Below, one piece after another: positions 1-10,103 of a DNA stretch of 64,000 bases (its first letter is position 1; each line of letters opens with the position of its first letter). Below the pieces are notes generated by a model, which worked only from the letters and a program-made list of their open reading frames with translations, ran no database searches and was not told the origin of the DNA. The stretch is from Myxococcaceae bacterium (GTDB lineage: Bacteria > Myxococcota_A > Polyangia > Polyangiales > Ga0077539). A program made the translations under genes and the position numbers. Location: positions 1 to 64,000 of the forward strand of contig SCUS01000053.1 of assembly GCA_004297725.1 (NCBI GenBank). The letters run 5' to 3'.

Positions 1-2
1 GG

Positions 3-1142
3 CGCAACTACATCGTGATGGAATATGCGGACGGCGAGACGCTGTCGATGTTCCTGAAGCAGGCGTCGCGGGGAAAGCGGCTGGGGGCGAGCCTCGCGGC
101 GAGCATCGCCGCCGACGTCGCCGGGGGGCTGCACGCCGCCCACGAACTCCGCGGCCCGCACGGCGAGCCGCTCGACCTCGTGCACCGCGACGTCTCCCCG
201 CAGAACATCATCGTCACCTACGACGGTCGGGTGAAGCTCACGGATTTCGGCGTCGCCAAGGCCACCGGGCGCATCCAGCGCACGCAGCCCGGGGAGATCA
301 AGGGCAAGCTGGCCTACATGGCCCCGGAGCAGGCCTTCGGTCGCGATGTCGACCGGCGCTCGGACGTCTATGCCCTCGGCGTGGTGCTCTACGAGCTCGC
401 CATGGGGCGGCGGCTCTTCGGCGGTAAGACCGACGCGGACACCATCCGCAACGTGATGCAGCACAACATCGTCGCGCCGCGCAGCATCGACCCGGAGTTT
501 CCCGAAGGGCTCGAGCAGATCATCCTGGCGATGCTCACCAAGGAGCCCGGCGATCGCTTCCAGACGGCGGGCGCCGTCGAGCGGGCGCTGCGGGGCTACC
601 TCCGTAGCGTCGGCGCGGGCGACCTCACGGACGAGCTCGGCACCTTCGTCCGCGACCTCGACCCCGACCGCTACCGCGCCAAGCAGGAACTCCTCCGCCC
701 CGAGCGGGCGCTCCTCCCGCCCGCTGACACCACCAGCGTCTCTACCCGTACTCCGGAGTTCGACGCGCCCTCCGACGACGGCCCGACCCTGCTCTCCGGC
801 CAGCTCGAAGACGCCATCCGCCAGATGGGCCTCACGCCCTCGACGGCTCCGGTCGCACCCCCGCGCTCCTCCATGCCGCCCCCCCGGAGCTCGACGCCCC
901 CGCCGCAGCAGCCCGCCGCGCCGATCAAACCTGCGTCGCAGCTCATCGACCAGACCGTGCAGGCCCAGTTTCCCCAGGCGCTGCTCGACCAGATCCGCGC
1001 CTCGTCGCTGCCGCCGGCCCCCGCCGCCCCCATCGCTCCCGCAGCCCCGCCGTCGCGCACCCTCCTGTGGGTGGCCATCGTCGGGGGGCTGCTGCTGATC
1101 CTCGCCGGGGCGACGGTCGTGGCGGCGCTGCTCGCCGGCTGA
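3..1142 (+). CDS. Ser/Thr protein kinase, C-terminal part (5' end outside window)
   Basis: This is a Hanks-type Ser/Thr kinase that enters the window already inside its catalytic domain, so the Gly-rich loop and the ATP-binding lysine are missing. The reading frame is open from base 3. In the visible 379 residues the catalytic loop HRDVSPQN lies at 61-68, the DFG magnesium motif at 81-83 and the APE of the activation segment at 107-109. The fold ends near residue 200. A Pro/Ser-rich linker follows (about 255-350), then one C-terminal hydrophobic helix of about 25 residues. This is the usual layout of membrane-anchored myxobacterial kinases with the catalytic domain in the cytoplasm. HRDVSPQN is typical of this group. 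No sensor domain follows the membrane helix. The gene converges on the mutase gene with a 5-base gap. Confidence 0.93.
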   Translation, partial: RNYIVMEYADGETLSMFLKQASRGKRLGASLAASIAADVAGGLHAAHELRGPHGEPLDLVHRDVSPQNIIVTYDGRVKLTDFGVAKATGRIQRTQPGEIKGKLAYMAPEQAFGRDVDRRSDVYALGVVLYELAMGRRLFGGKTDADTIRNVMQHNIVAPRSIDPEFPEGLEQIILAMLTKEPGDRFQTAGAVERALRGYLRSVGAGDLTDELGTFVRDLDPDRYRAKQELLRPERALLPPADTTSVSTRTPEFDAPSDDGPTLLSGQLEDAIRQMGLTPSTAPVAPPRSSMPPPRSSTPPPQQPAAPIKPASQLIDQTVQAQFPQALLDQIRASSLPPAPAAPIAPAAPPSRTLLWVAIVGGLLLILAGATVVAALLAG

Positions 1143-1147
1143 CGGTC

Positions 1148-2818
<1,671 letters not shown>

Positions 2819-2860
2819 CGTCGACACACCTCCGCGCGGCACCGGATCGCGAGGGGCGCG

Positions 2861-2889
2861 TTGCGGAGCGACGCGAGGCAACGGATAAA
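2861..2889 (+). promoter_or_regulatory. Putative sigma70-type promoter of the receiver-histidine kinase gene
   Basis: TTGCGG at 2861-2866 and GATAAA at 2884-2889 are separated by 17 bases, in an otherwise GC-rich stretch whose only AT-rich patch is this -10 region. The predicted start of transcription falls around 2896, only about 8 bases before the ATG at 2904. No Shine-Dalgarno sequence is visible, so the message may be leaderless or nearly so. Confidence 0.45.
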
Positions 2890-2903
2890 TCAAACCACGC
2901 CCG

Positions 2904-4115
2904 ATGGCTACGATCCTCCACATCGAAGACGACCCGCAGAGCCGACTGCTGGTGCGCAAGCTGCTGCAGCGCGCCGGGCACGAGGTGCTCGAGGCCGTCT
3001 CGGGCGTGGAGGGCATCCGCATCGCGACGCACGCCCGGCCCGACCTGGTGCTGCTCGACATCAACGTCCCCGACCTCGACGGCTACGAGGTGGCGATGCT
3101 GCTGAGAGAGCGCCTGGCGGAGGTGCCCATCGTGGCGGTGACCGCCGAGGGTGACAAGGCGACGGCGCTTGGCCTCGGGTGCCGGGGCTTCATCGCCAAG
3201 CCCATCGAGGTGCGCTCCTTCGTGAAGACGGTGGAGTCCTACCTGGGCTCGAGGCCCCCGGAGGGCGCTTCGACCGCGTCGCCGGAGACCAGCTCCGAGG
3301 CGCTGCTCCGGGCGCAGGGGGCGAGGGTCGCGGCGAGGCTCGAGGCCAAGGTGCACGAGCTCAGCGACGCGCACGAGCGGCTGGTGGAGGCCGACCGCCT
3401 GCGCCGGGAGTTCTACCGAAACGTGAGCCACGAGCTCGCCACGCCGCTCACCCCGCTGGTGGGCTACCTGGGGCTGCTCTCCCGAGAGGAGCTCGGGCCC
3501 CTCTCCGAGGCGCAGCGCAAGGCCGTGCGCAGCATGGACGGCGCCCTCGGCCGGCTGCGCCACACCATCGACAACCTCCTCGACGTGACCCAGCTCGAGA
3601 CCGGCCGGCTGCGCTTCACCTTCGCGCCCTACGACCTGCGCGAGGTGGTGCTCCGCGCCGTCGAGCTCCGCCGCCCGACGCTCTCCGCCCAGGGATCGCC
3701 GCTCCTGGTGACCATCCCCGACGCCTCGCTGCCCGCGCTCGGCGACGCCGACCGCATCGGCCGGGCGGTCGATCACCTCCTCGACAACGCCGCGAAGTTC
3801 GCCCCGACCGGAGGGGCCATCGGCGTCGAGCTGCGCTTCAGCGCGACGCACGCCGAGCTGCTGGTCGCCGACGAGGGCGCCGGGGTGGCGCCCGGCTGGC
3901 TCGCCCGCATCTTCGAGCCCTTCGTGCAGGTCGACGGGTCGCCCACCCGCCGCCACGGCGGCGCGGGCGTCGGGCTCGCGGTGGTGCGGGGCGTCGCCGA
4001 GGCCCACGGGGGAGGGGTCGTGGCGGAGACCGGCTCCCGGATGCGCGTCGCGGGCAGAACCTTCCCGGGGCTGCTGGTGCGCCTCCAGATCACCCGCCGC
4101 CCGGAGGAGCCGTAG
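2904..4115 (+). CDS. Soluble hybrid: N-terminal receiver domain plus histidine kinase
   Basis: The 403-residue protein has a CheY-like receiver first (residues 1-115; acidic pocket D9-D10, phospho-acceptor D52 in [12 protein letters not shown]81 and K100). A short coiled-coil-like linker (about 138-170) follows, then a HisKA dimerisation helix with the phospho-histidine H177 in [10 protein letters not shown], and a HATPase_c domain. The N box is [10 protein letters not shown] at 291-300, the G1 box is DEGAG at 324-328 and the G2 box is GGAGVGLA at 353-360. There are no membrane segments, so it is cytoplasmic. An upstream kinase probably phosphorylates the receiver, which then gates the kinase module. 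No partner regulator is encoded beside it. The next gene starts 3 bases after its stop codon. Confidence 0.93.
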   Translation: MATILHIEDDPQSRLLVRKLLQRAGHEVLEAVSGVEGIRIATHARPDLVLLDINVPDLDGYEVAMLLRERLAEVPIVAVTAEGDKATALGLGCRGFIAKPIEVRSFVKTVESYLGSRPPEGASTASPETSSEALLRAQGARVAARLEAKVHELSDAHERLVEADRLRREFYRNVSHELATPLTPLVGYLGLLSREELGPLSEAQRKAVRSMDGALGRLRHTIDNLLDVTQLETGRLRFTFAPYDLREVVLRAVELRRPTLSAQGSPLLVTIPDASLPALGDADRIGRAVDHLLDNAAKFAPTGGAIGVELRFSATHAELLVADEGAGVAPGWLARIFEPFVQVDGSPTRRHGGAGVGLAVVRGVAEAHGGGVVAETGSRMRVAGRTFPGLLVRLQITRRPEEP

Positions 4116-4118
4116 GCG

Positions 4119-5258
4119 ATGGCCTCGCGCTCGTACCTCGACCACCACGCGACGACGCCCCTCTCCGGTCGCGCCCTCGCGGCGATGCGGCCGCTGCTGG
4201 AGGAGGGCTTCGTCGGCAACGCGTCGAGCTCCCACCATCACGGGCGTCGGGCGCGCGGCCTGATCGAGGAGGCCCGGCGCTCCGTCGCGGGGGCGATCGG
4301 AGCCTCCGCCTCGGCGCTCACCTTCACCTCCGGCGGGACCGAGGCGTTACACCTCTCGGTACTCGGCCTCGGCCGCCGAGGGGCGGTCTCGTCGCTGTGG
4401 TGCGACCCGGGGGCGCACCCCTGCGTGGTCGCGGCGATGGAGGCGCTGGGCGTCGAGCGCTCGCTCCCGCTGCGGTGGATCCCGACGAGCACCGAGGGGG
4501 CGATGGACGTCGAGGCCCTCTCGGCGGCGCTCCAACCCGACGCCCTGCTGGCGCTCTCGTGGGTGCAGCACGAGACCGGCGCGCTGCTCGACCTCCCTCC
4601 GCTGCGCTCGCTTCTAGCCGAGCGGGGAGCGCGCTGGGCGCTCGACGGGGTGCAGGCGCTGGGGAAGGTCGCGGTGGAGGTGGCGGCCACCGGGGCCGAC
4701 GCGGTGGCCTTCTCGGCGCACAAGATCGGCGGACCGCAGGGCGTCGGGGCGCTCTGGGTGAGGGCGGGGGCGAGCCTCGCGACGGTGATGCCCGGGGGCG
4801 GACAGGAGCGAGGCCTCCGCGGCGGCACCGAGAACCTCCTCGGCATCGTGGGCTTCGGCGCGGCGGCCTCCGGGGTCGCCGATCGGCTCGCGGCGATGCC
4901 CTCGGTCGCGGCGCGTCGCGACGCCATCGAGCGGTCGCTCCTGGCGCATGGCGCGTCGCCCTCGGTGGTGCGTCGCCCTCGGGTCGCCACGGTGAGTCAC
5001 GTCGGCTGGGCGTCGGAGGTCTCCGGGCCAGAGCTGGTGGCGGCCTTCGACGTGGAGGGCGTCTCGGTGTCGTCGGGTTCGGCGTGCTCGAGCGGCCGGG
5101 CGAGGGCGTCGGCCTCCATCGCGAGGCTGTACCCCGCGGAGCCCTGGCGGGCCTCGTCGGCGCTGAGGGTCTCGCTCTCGCCGGAGACCACCGACGCGGA
5201 GATCGCTCGCTTCTCCGAGGTCGCGGCGAGGGTGCTGCCCCGCTTCTTCGCGGGGTGA
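4119..5258 (+). CDS. Cysteine desulfurase (NifS/IscS-type, PLP-dependent)
   Basis: The 379-residue class V aminotransferase-fold enzyme removes sulfur from L-cysteine, giving alanine and a protein-bound persulfide for Fe-S cluster or thio-cofactor synthesis. It has the family N-terminus YLDHHATTP (6-14), a substrate-side histidine H100, the PLP-contacting D176, the Schiff-base lysine K202 in FSAHKIGGPQG, and the persulfide cysteine C323 in SSGSACSSGRARAS. Length is normal for the group. It starts 3 bases after the receiver-kinase gene and is probably cotranscribed with it, although no functional link is obvious. There is no iscU, iscA or sufBCD nearby, so the acceptor is unknown. Confidence 0.92.
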   Translation: MASRSYLDHHATTPLSGRALAAMRPLLEEGFVGNASSSHHHGRRARGLIEEARRSVAGAIGASASALTFTSGGTEALHLSVLGLGRRGAVSSLWCDPGAHPCVVAAMEALGVERSLPLRWIPTSTEGAMDVEALSAALQPDALLALSWVQHETGALLDLPPLRSLLAERGARWALDGVQALGKVAVEVAATGADAVAFSAHKIGGPQGVGALWVRAGASLATVMPGGGQERGLRGGTENLLGIVGFGAAASGVADRLAAMPSVAARRDAIERSLLAHGASPSVVRRPRVATVSHVGWASEVSGPELVAAFDVEGVSVSSGSACSSGRARASASIARLYPAEPWRASSALRVSLSPETTDAEIARFSEVAARVLPRFFAG

Positions 5259-5278
5259 GGGCCGGCGCCGTCGACCTC

Positions 5279-5692
5279 TCAGGGGCGGAGGACGAAGCGC
5301 GCGAAGAAGTCCTGGCCGCCGCCGTTGCGGATGAGCACCGAGCGGTCGGTGACGCCGGGGGCGGTTCCGCACGCGGGGATGACGATGGCCGCGCTGCCGA
5401 TCTGCATCGCGACGCTGCCCGTCGGGGCGAAGCCGGCCCAGACCTCGACGGAGGCCGGCACGCGACCGAGCCCGTGGCAGAGCCGCAGGGTCGTGTACTT
5501 GGGATAGCTCAGGTGCGGACCCACCCATGGAGAGCTCACCCAGGTGCCGCTCGCGTCGTCGAGGGAAGCCCCGGGGAGCCCGCCGTCGCAGCCGACGTCG
5601 ATCACCCCTTCGCACTGCGCTGGATCGGTGGGCTCGGCGCACCCGAAGCCCACGGCGCCGAGCGCCGCCACCAGCCGCAGCGCACCCCTCAC
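5279..5692 (-). CDS. Small predicted lipoprotein of unknown function
   Basis: The 137-residue protein has a signal peptide ending in a lipobox (AVGFGC, lipidated Cys 18). A Cys-containing region follows (about 27-39), then a mature domain with hydrophobic and aromatic stretches compatible with a small beta-sandwich. I do not recognise a family. Its start codon overlaps the hemB stop by 4 bases, which implies translational coupling to the heme operon, but nothing in the sequence suggests a role in tetrapyrrole synthesis. It is the last gene of that minus-strand operon and converges with the cysteine desulfurase gene. Confidence 0.75.
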   Translation of the reverse strand: MRGALRLVAALGAVGFGCAEPTDPAQCEGVIDVGCDGGLPGASLDDASGTWVSSPWVGPHLSYPKYTTLRLCHGLGRVPASVEVWAGFAPTGSVAMQIGSAAIVIPACGTAPGVTDRSVLIRNGGGQDFFARFVLRP

Positions 5693-6675
5693 GCCAGCGC
5701 CTCGGCGAGGTCCCGCGCGTGGTAGGTCACGATGATGTCGGCGCCTGCCCGGCGGATCGACAGCAGCGTCTCTCGCACCGCGCGGTGCAGGTCGATCCAG
5801 CCGTTCTGCGCGGCGGCGTGGAGCATCGCGTACTCGCCGGAGACGTTGTACGCCGCGACCGGGACGCTCACCTCCTCCTTCACGGCGCGGATGACGTCGA
5901 GGTACGCGAGCGCGGGCTTCACCATCACGATGTCGGCGCCCTCCTCGATGTCGAGGCGCACCTCCCGAAGCGCCTCGCGCGTGTTGGCCGGGTCCATCTG
6001 GTAGCCCGCGCGGTCGCCGAACTTCGGCGCGCAGTCCGCGGCCTCGCGGAAGGGCCCGTAGAACGCGCTCGCGTACTTCACCGCGTAGGACATCACCACC
6101 GTGTCTTCGTAGCCCGCGGCGTCGAGCGAGCGGCGCACGGCGCCGATGCGGCCGTCCATCATGTCGCTCGGCGACACGATGTCGGCCCCGGCCTGGGCGT
6201 ACACGAGCCCGATGCGGGCGAGGCGCTCGACGGTGGCGTCGTTGTCGACCTCGACCGTTCCGTCACGGCGGGTGTGCAGCACGCCGCAGTGGCCGTGCGA
6301 GGTGTACTCGTCGACGCAGACGTCGGCCATGAGCACGCTCTGCGGCAGGGCCGCGCGCAGCGCCCGCAGCGCCGTCGGAACCGGGCCGTTCGGGTCCCAG
6401 GCGCCGGAGCCCTCGTCGTCCTTCTGGTCGGGCAGGCCGAAGAGCAGGAAGCTGCGAATACCCAGGGAGCTAAGCTCCTGCGCCTCGGCGACGGCGAGGT
6501 CGACGGAGAGCTGGGCGTGGCCGGGCATCGAGGTGATGGGCTTGCGTCGCCCTTCGCCCAGGGTGACGAAGAGCGGGGCGACGAGCTGGTCGGTGTGCAA
6601 CCGGGTCTCGCGCACCAGCGAGCGGAGGGCGGCGGTCTGGCGCAGGCGGCGGGGGCGTACGAGGGGAAAGCTCAT
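5689..6675 (-). CDS. hemB: Delta-aminolevulinic acid dehydratase (porphobilinogen synthase)
   Basis: HemB condenses two 5-aminolevulinate molecules into porphobilinogen in the cytoplasm. The 328-residue protein has the two active-site lysines, K200 (VMSYAVKYASAFYG) and K253 (DIVMVKPALAY). The metal-binding segment reads DVCVDEYTSHGHCG: Cys120, Asp122, Cys130. The standard zinc enzyme has three cysteines here, and the magnesium-type enzyme has Asp and Ala residues, so this is a mixed site. The gene overlaps cobA-hemD upstream and the lipoprotein gene downstream by 4 bases each, giving one tightly coupled operon of early tetrapyrrole steps. hemC is not in the window. Confidence 0.97.
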   Translation of the reverse strand: MSFPLVRPRRLRQTAALRSLVRETRLHTDQLVAPLFVTLGEGRRKPITSMPGHAQLSVDLAVAEAQELSSLGIRSFLLFGLPDQKDDEGSGAWDPNGPVPTALRALRAALPQSVLMADVCVDEYTSHGHCGVLHTRRDGTVEVDNDATVERLARIGLVYAQAGADIVSPSDMMDGRIGAVRRSLDAAGYEDTVVMSYAVKYASAFYGPFREAADCAPKFGDRAGYQMDPANTREALREVRLDIEEGADIVMVKPALAYLDVIRAVKEEVSVPVAAYNVSGEYAMLHAAAQNGWIDLHRAVRETLLSIRRAGADIIVTYHARDLAEALA

Positions 6676-8219
6676 GGCGGGGCGAAGGCTCCTTGGCGGT
6701 AGTGGTCTCGCAGGGCGTCCCGGAGACCGTCGAGGGTATACACCGCCGCCTCGACGTGGACGGGCATCCCGAGGGAGCGCGCGACCTCCGAGGTGGTCGG
6801 TCCGATGGAGGCGACGATCAGCCCCGGGGGCAGCGGCAGGAGCGCGTCGCCCAGGGTCTCGGCGATGCCCCGGGCGGTCGACCCGGAGGTGAGCAGCACC
6901 GCGTCGAGGCCGCCGCTGGACCAGACCTCGCGGAGCCGATCGCGGTCCTCCTCGCTGGGGCCGAGCGTACGGTACGCGGGCACGTCATCGACCGCTGCGC
7001 CGCGCGCCCGGAGCGTCTCCGAGAGCCCCGGCGAGGCCACCTCCGCGCGGGGCAGGAGCACCGTGCACCGGGCGAGCTCGATGCCTGGGAGCGAGGCGAG
7101 TGCGTCGACCACCGCGACCCCCCGGTGCTCGGTGGCCACCGCGTCGGCCGTGATCCCCGAGTCCGAGAGCGCCCGGGCCGTCTCCGGGCCCACCGCCGCG
7201 ACCCTCGCCCGTCCGAAGGCCCTCGCGTCGAGGCCCAGCGAGCGCAGCGCGGCGAAGGTGCGGCGCACGCCATTGGCGGAGGTGAAGGCCACCACGTCGT
7301 AGCGACCGGCGGCCATGGCGCGCATCGCGGCGGAGAGCTCCTCCGGGCGGCTCGGGTCGCCGACGCGGATCATCGGGATCTCCACCACCGCGGCGCCCAG
7401 GTCGACGAAGGCGTCCGCGGTCTCGGCGGACTGCTCCGCGGCGCGCGCAACCAGCACCCTTCGGCCGTGCAGCCCCGGGCCGTCCCACCATCGGAGCCGC
7501 TCCCGCAGTCGCACCACCTCGCCGATGACCACCAGCGCGGGAGAGCGCACGTCGGCGGATGCGGCGCGGTCGGGGAGGTCGGCGAGGGTGCCGGTGACGA
7601 CGACCTGCTCGGGGTGGGTTCCGGCGGAGATGATGGCGGCGGGGGTGCTCGGGTCGCGGCCGCTGTCGATGAGGGTGGCGAGGTCGGTCGCGAGGCGCCG
7701 GAGGCCCATGAAGATCACGAGGGTGTCCGCCGAGGCCACCGCGCGCAGGGGGCCCTGGTCGGCCGGTCGGCCGGGGCGCTCCCTGGAGGTCACGAGGGCC
7801 ACGGAGGAGGAGTGCTCGCGGTGGGTGAGGGGGATGCCCGCGTAGGCCGTCGCTCCGATGGCCGCGCTCACCCCGGGGATCACCTCGAAGGCGATGCCGT
7901 GCTCCGCCAGGAACTCCGCCTCCTCGGCGCCGCGTCCGAAGATCAGCGCGTCGCCGCCCTTCAGCCGGGCGACCCTGCGCCCCTGGCTCGCCCGCAGCAG
8001 GAGCATGTGGTTGATCTCCTCCTGCCCCGTCGATGACTGGTCGCCGCGCTTGCCCACGAAGAGCTGCTCGGCGTCGGGGCGTGCGTGGCGCAGCACGCCC
8101 GGGTGGACGAGGGCGTCGATGAGCAGCGTGTCGGCGGCCGCGATGGCCCTGCGACCGCGGAGGGTGAGGAGGCCCGGGTCACCGGGACCCACGCCGACGA
8201 GAGAGACGAAGCCAGGCAC
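6672..8219 (-). CDS. Fused uroporphyrinogen-III C-methyltransferase / uroporphyrinogen-III synthase
   Basis: The 515-residue fusion carries an N-terminal SUMT (CobA) domain (about 1-245) that methylates uroporphyrinogen III with SAM to precorrin-2. The glycine loop VGVGPGDPGLLT is at the extreme N-terminus, followed by the RLKGGDALIFGRG and EVIPGVSAAIGATAYAGIPL motifs. A C-terminal HemD (U3S) domain (about 255-510) closes hydroxymethylbilane to uroporphyrinogen III. The pairing feeds both heme and siroheme/B12. B12 demand fits the acyl-CoA mutase encoded 4 kb away. Translation probably starts at the GTG at 8219 (protein begins PGFVSLVG). The gene overlaps hemB by 4 bases. It is divergent from the DUF192 gene across about 80 bases. 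Confidence 0.95.
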   Translation of the reverse strand: MPGFVSLVGVGPGDPGLLTLRGRRAIAAADTLLIDALVHPGVLRHARPDAEQLFVGKRGDQSSTGQEEINHMLLLRASQGRRVARLKGGDALIFGRGAEEAEFLAEHGIAFEVIPGVSAAIGATAYAGIPLTHREHSSSVALVTSRERPGRPADQGPLRAVASADTLVIFMGLRRLATDLATLIDSGRDPSTPAAIISAGTHPEQVVVTGTLADLPDRAASADVRSPALVVIGEVVRLRERLRWWDGPGLHGRRVLVARAAEQSAETADAFVDLGAAVVEIPMIRVGDPSRPEELSAAMRAMAAGRYDVVAFTSANGVRRTFAALRSLGLDARAFGRARVAAVGPETARALSDSGITADAVATEHRGVAVVDALASLPGIELARCTVLLPRAEVASPGLSETLRARGAAVDDVPAYRTLGPSEEDRDRLREVWSSGGLDAVLLTSGSTARGIAETLGDALLPLPPGLIVASIGPTTSEVARSLGMPVHVEAAVYTLDGLRDALRDHYRQGAFAPP

Positions 8220-8266
8220 GACGGCGGCACTCTACGCTGCCGGTCCGGCGCTGTCGCGCACGCGGT

Positions 8267-8296
8267 TTGACACCGACCGCGGGCTGCGACTACCAC
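8267..8296 (+). promoter_or_regulatory. Putative promoter of the DUF192 lipoprotein gene
   Basis: A perfect TTGACA at 8267-8272 is followed, after 18 bases, by TACCAC at 8291-8296. The expected transcription start coincides with the GTG at 8303 that begins the signal peptide, so the mRNA may be leaderless. No Shine-Dalgarno motif is present. Confidence 0.45.
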
Positions 8297-8302
8297 CCGA
8301 CC

Positions 8303-8815
8303 GTGCGCTGGATCGTCCTTGCTGGTTCGTTGGTGTTCGCGTCGTGTCGTAGCTCTTCGGCGCCGGTCGAACCCGGGGCGCCCGCGCGCAACGTGGCGCC
8401 GGCGCGGGTCACCCCCCCAGCGAGGACCGGTCCCTCCGTGCGAGTGCTCCGCCAGTCCGGCGCGCCGGTCGACATCAGCGTCGAGGTGGTGCGCGAGCCG
8501 CGTACCCGCGAGCGGGGGCTGATGTTCCGCCGCGACATGGACGAAGACCACGGGATGATCTTCGTCTTCCCGCGTCCCGACCATCAGGTCTTCTGGATGC
8601 ACAACACCATCCTTCCGCTCGACATGATCTTCATCCGCGCCGACCGCACCATCCTCGGCATCGTGAAGAACGCCACGCCCGAGACCGACGACCCGCGCGA
8701 GGTCCCGGGCGACTCGCTCTACGTGCTCGAGGTCAACGGCGGCTTCTCCGACCGGCACCACCTGAGCGCGGGCGACCGGGTGGAGTTCACCGACGTCCCG
8801 CCCGCCAGCGAGTGA
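8303..8815 (+). CDS. DUF192 family lipoprotein
   Basis: The 170-residue protein begins with a lipoprotein signal (VLAGSLVFASC, Cys 15), a short Pro/Ala-rich spacer, and then a complete DUF192 domain: RERGLMFRRDM, GMIFVFPRPDHQVFWMHNT and LPLDMIFI are family signatures. DUF192 proteins are small periplasmic beta-barrel-like domains whose biochemical role is not established. The start was set at the GTG at 8303 because the signal peptide begins there; the longer frame begins with the TTG of a promoter-like TTGACA. The stop is 6 bases before the cyclophilin gene, so the two are probably one operon. Confidence 0.85.
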   Translation: MRWIVLAGSLVFASCRSSSAPVEPGAPARNVAPARVTPPARTGPSVRVLRQSGAPVDISVEVVREPRTRERGLMFRRDMDEDHGMIFVFPRPDHQVFWMHNTILPLDMIFIRADRTILGIVKNATPETDDPREVPGDSLYVLEVNGGFSDRHHLSAGDRVEFTDVPPASE

Positions 8816-8821
8816 TCCGCC

Positions 8822-9628
8822 ATGCACACCGACCGTCTCCAGCGTCCGCTCCTCGCCCTCGCGCTTACCGCAGGGTGTAATCTCACCGCCCCCGCCGAGC
8901 CGGCCTTTCGCCCCGTCGCGACGCCCCCTCCCTCGGCCCCGACGCCCGCTCCCGCTCCCGCTGCTCCCGCTGCTCCCGCGCCTGCGGCCCCTGCGGCTCC
9001 CGCCGCGGGCAGGCCCCGCTCCCGCGACCTCACCGTCACCCCGGCCCACGCCGATCCGACGGAGCCCGATCCGCTGCGCGGCCGCTTCACCCTGGAGCAG
9101 GCCACCGCGGGCCTCCCCGGGACCGGCGCTCTGGTGGCGACCATCGAGACGCGCATGGGCAACTTCTCCTGCGAGCTGCTCAGCCGGGAGGCGCCCGTCA
9201 CGGTGGCCAATTTCGTCGGTCTCGCCCGAGGCCTCAGGGATTTCTGGGATCCCACCGCGGGCCGCTGGGTGCGCCGCCCCTTCTATGACGGCTCGATCTT
9301 CCACCGGGTGATCCCGGACTTCATGATCCAGGGCGGCGACATCCTCCGCTCGGGGATGGGCGGTCCGGGCTTCGAGTTCGCCGACGAGAACGTCCAGGGC
9401 CACAACGCCCCGGGCCTGCTCTGCATGGCCAACCATGGCCCGAACACCAACGGCGGCCAGTTCTTCATCACCGAGGTCGCGAAGCCCCACCTCGACGGCA
9501 GCTACTCGATCTTCGGCCGCTGCACCCCGGCCGACCTCGTGCGCCGCATCACGGCGGTGGAGCGTGACCCGCGCGACATGCCCGTCGAGGCCGTCGTGAT
9601 CGACCACATCCGCATCTCGCGGCGCTGA
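8822..9628 (+). CDS. Lipoprotein peptidyl-prolyl cis-trans isomerase (cyclophilin type)
   Basis: The 268-residue protein has a lipobox (LALTAGC, Cys 19), an Ala/Pro repeat linker (about residues 30-62), and a cyclophilin domain (about 93-265) that accelerates proline isomerisation in folding envelope proteins. Family signatures are FHRVIPDFMIQGGD with the catalytic Arg, LLCMANHGPNTNGGQFFIT, and the HLDGSYSIFGR segment. Lipidation should hold it on the periplasmic face of a membrane. It follows the DUF192 lipoprotein by 6 bases and precedes a ComEA-like gene, so a short envelope operon is likely. Confidence 0.93.
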   Translation: MHTDRLQRPLLALALTAGCNLTAPAEPAFRPVATPPPSAPTPAPAPAAPAAPAPAAPAAPAAGRPRSRDLTVTPAHADPTEPDPLRGRFTLEQATAGLPGTGALVATIETRMGNFSCELLSREAPVTVANFVGLARGLRDFWDPTAGRWVRRPFYDGSIFHRVIPDFMIQGGDILRSGMGGPGFEFADENVQGHNAPGLLCMANHGPNTNGGQFFITEVAKPHLDGSYSIFGRCTPADLVRRITAVERDPRDMPVEAVVIDHIRISRR

Positions 9629-9680
9629 CCGTCGCGTCAGGGCAACCGCCCTCGGGCGCGGCGCCGACAAGGCCGCCCTG

Positions 9681-10103
9681 ATGGTCCATCGCCCTGTCCG
9701 TCACGCGCTCGCCTTCGCCCTCGTACTGATCGCCGCCCTCTCCGCCCTGCGGCGCGGACCGCGCTCCTTCTCTCCCATCCCCGAGCCCCCCGCGGCGCCC
9801 TCTCCCGCGCTCGTCGTCGATCCCAACACCGCGTCCCTGGAGACCCTCGAGTCGCTGCCGGGCATCGGGCCGACGCTGGCTCGACGCATCATCGAGGGCC
9901 GGTCAGCCGGAGGCTACGAGCGCATCGACGACCTGCGCCGGGTGCGCGGCATCGGCGAGCGCACCCTCTCCCGGCTGCGCCCCCGGTTGCGCATCGGGGC
10001 GCGCTCAGAGGTCTCGCAGGAAGCTCACTCCGACGGTCACCGTGACGAGGTCCGCCACGAGGTCACGGCCCACGAAGGGGAACGCGTAGGCCCCCTCGAA
10101 TGA
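9681..10103 (+). CDS. ComEA-like helix-hairpin-helix protein with N-terminal membrane anchor
   Basis: The 140-residue protein has one N-terminal hydrophobic helix (about 7-23), a proline-rich linker, and a ComEA-type double HhH domain (about 50-108) with LESLPGIGPTLARRII and LRRVRGIGERTLSRL hairpins. Such domains bind double-stranded DNA nonspecifically and, in ComEA, hold incoming DNA during transformation. Here the role is unproven because no other competence gene is present. The last 33 residues are read from DNA that also encodes the end of the convergent barrel-like gene (10005-10103). They are low in structure and may be a run-on tail. Confidence 0.8.
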   Translation: MVHRPVRHALAFALVLIAALSALRRGPRSFSPIPEPPAAPSPALVVDPNTASLETLESLPGIGPTLARRIIEGRSAGGYERIDDLRRVRGIGERTLSRLRPRLRIGARSEVSQEAHSDGHRDEVRHEVTAHEGERVGPLE

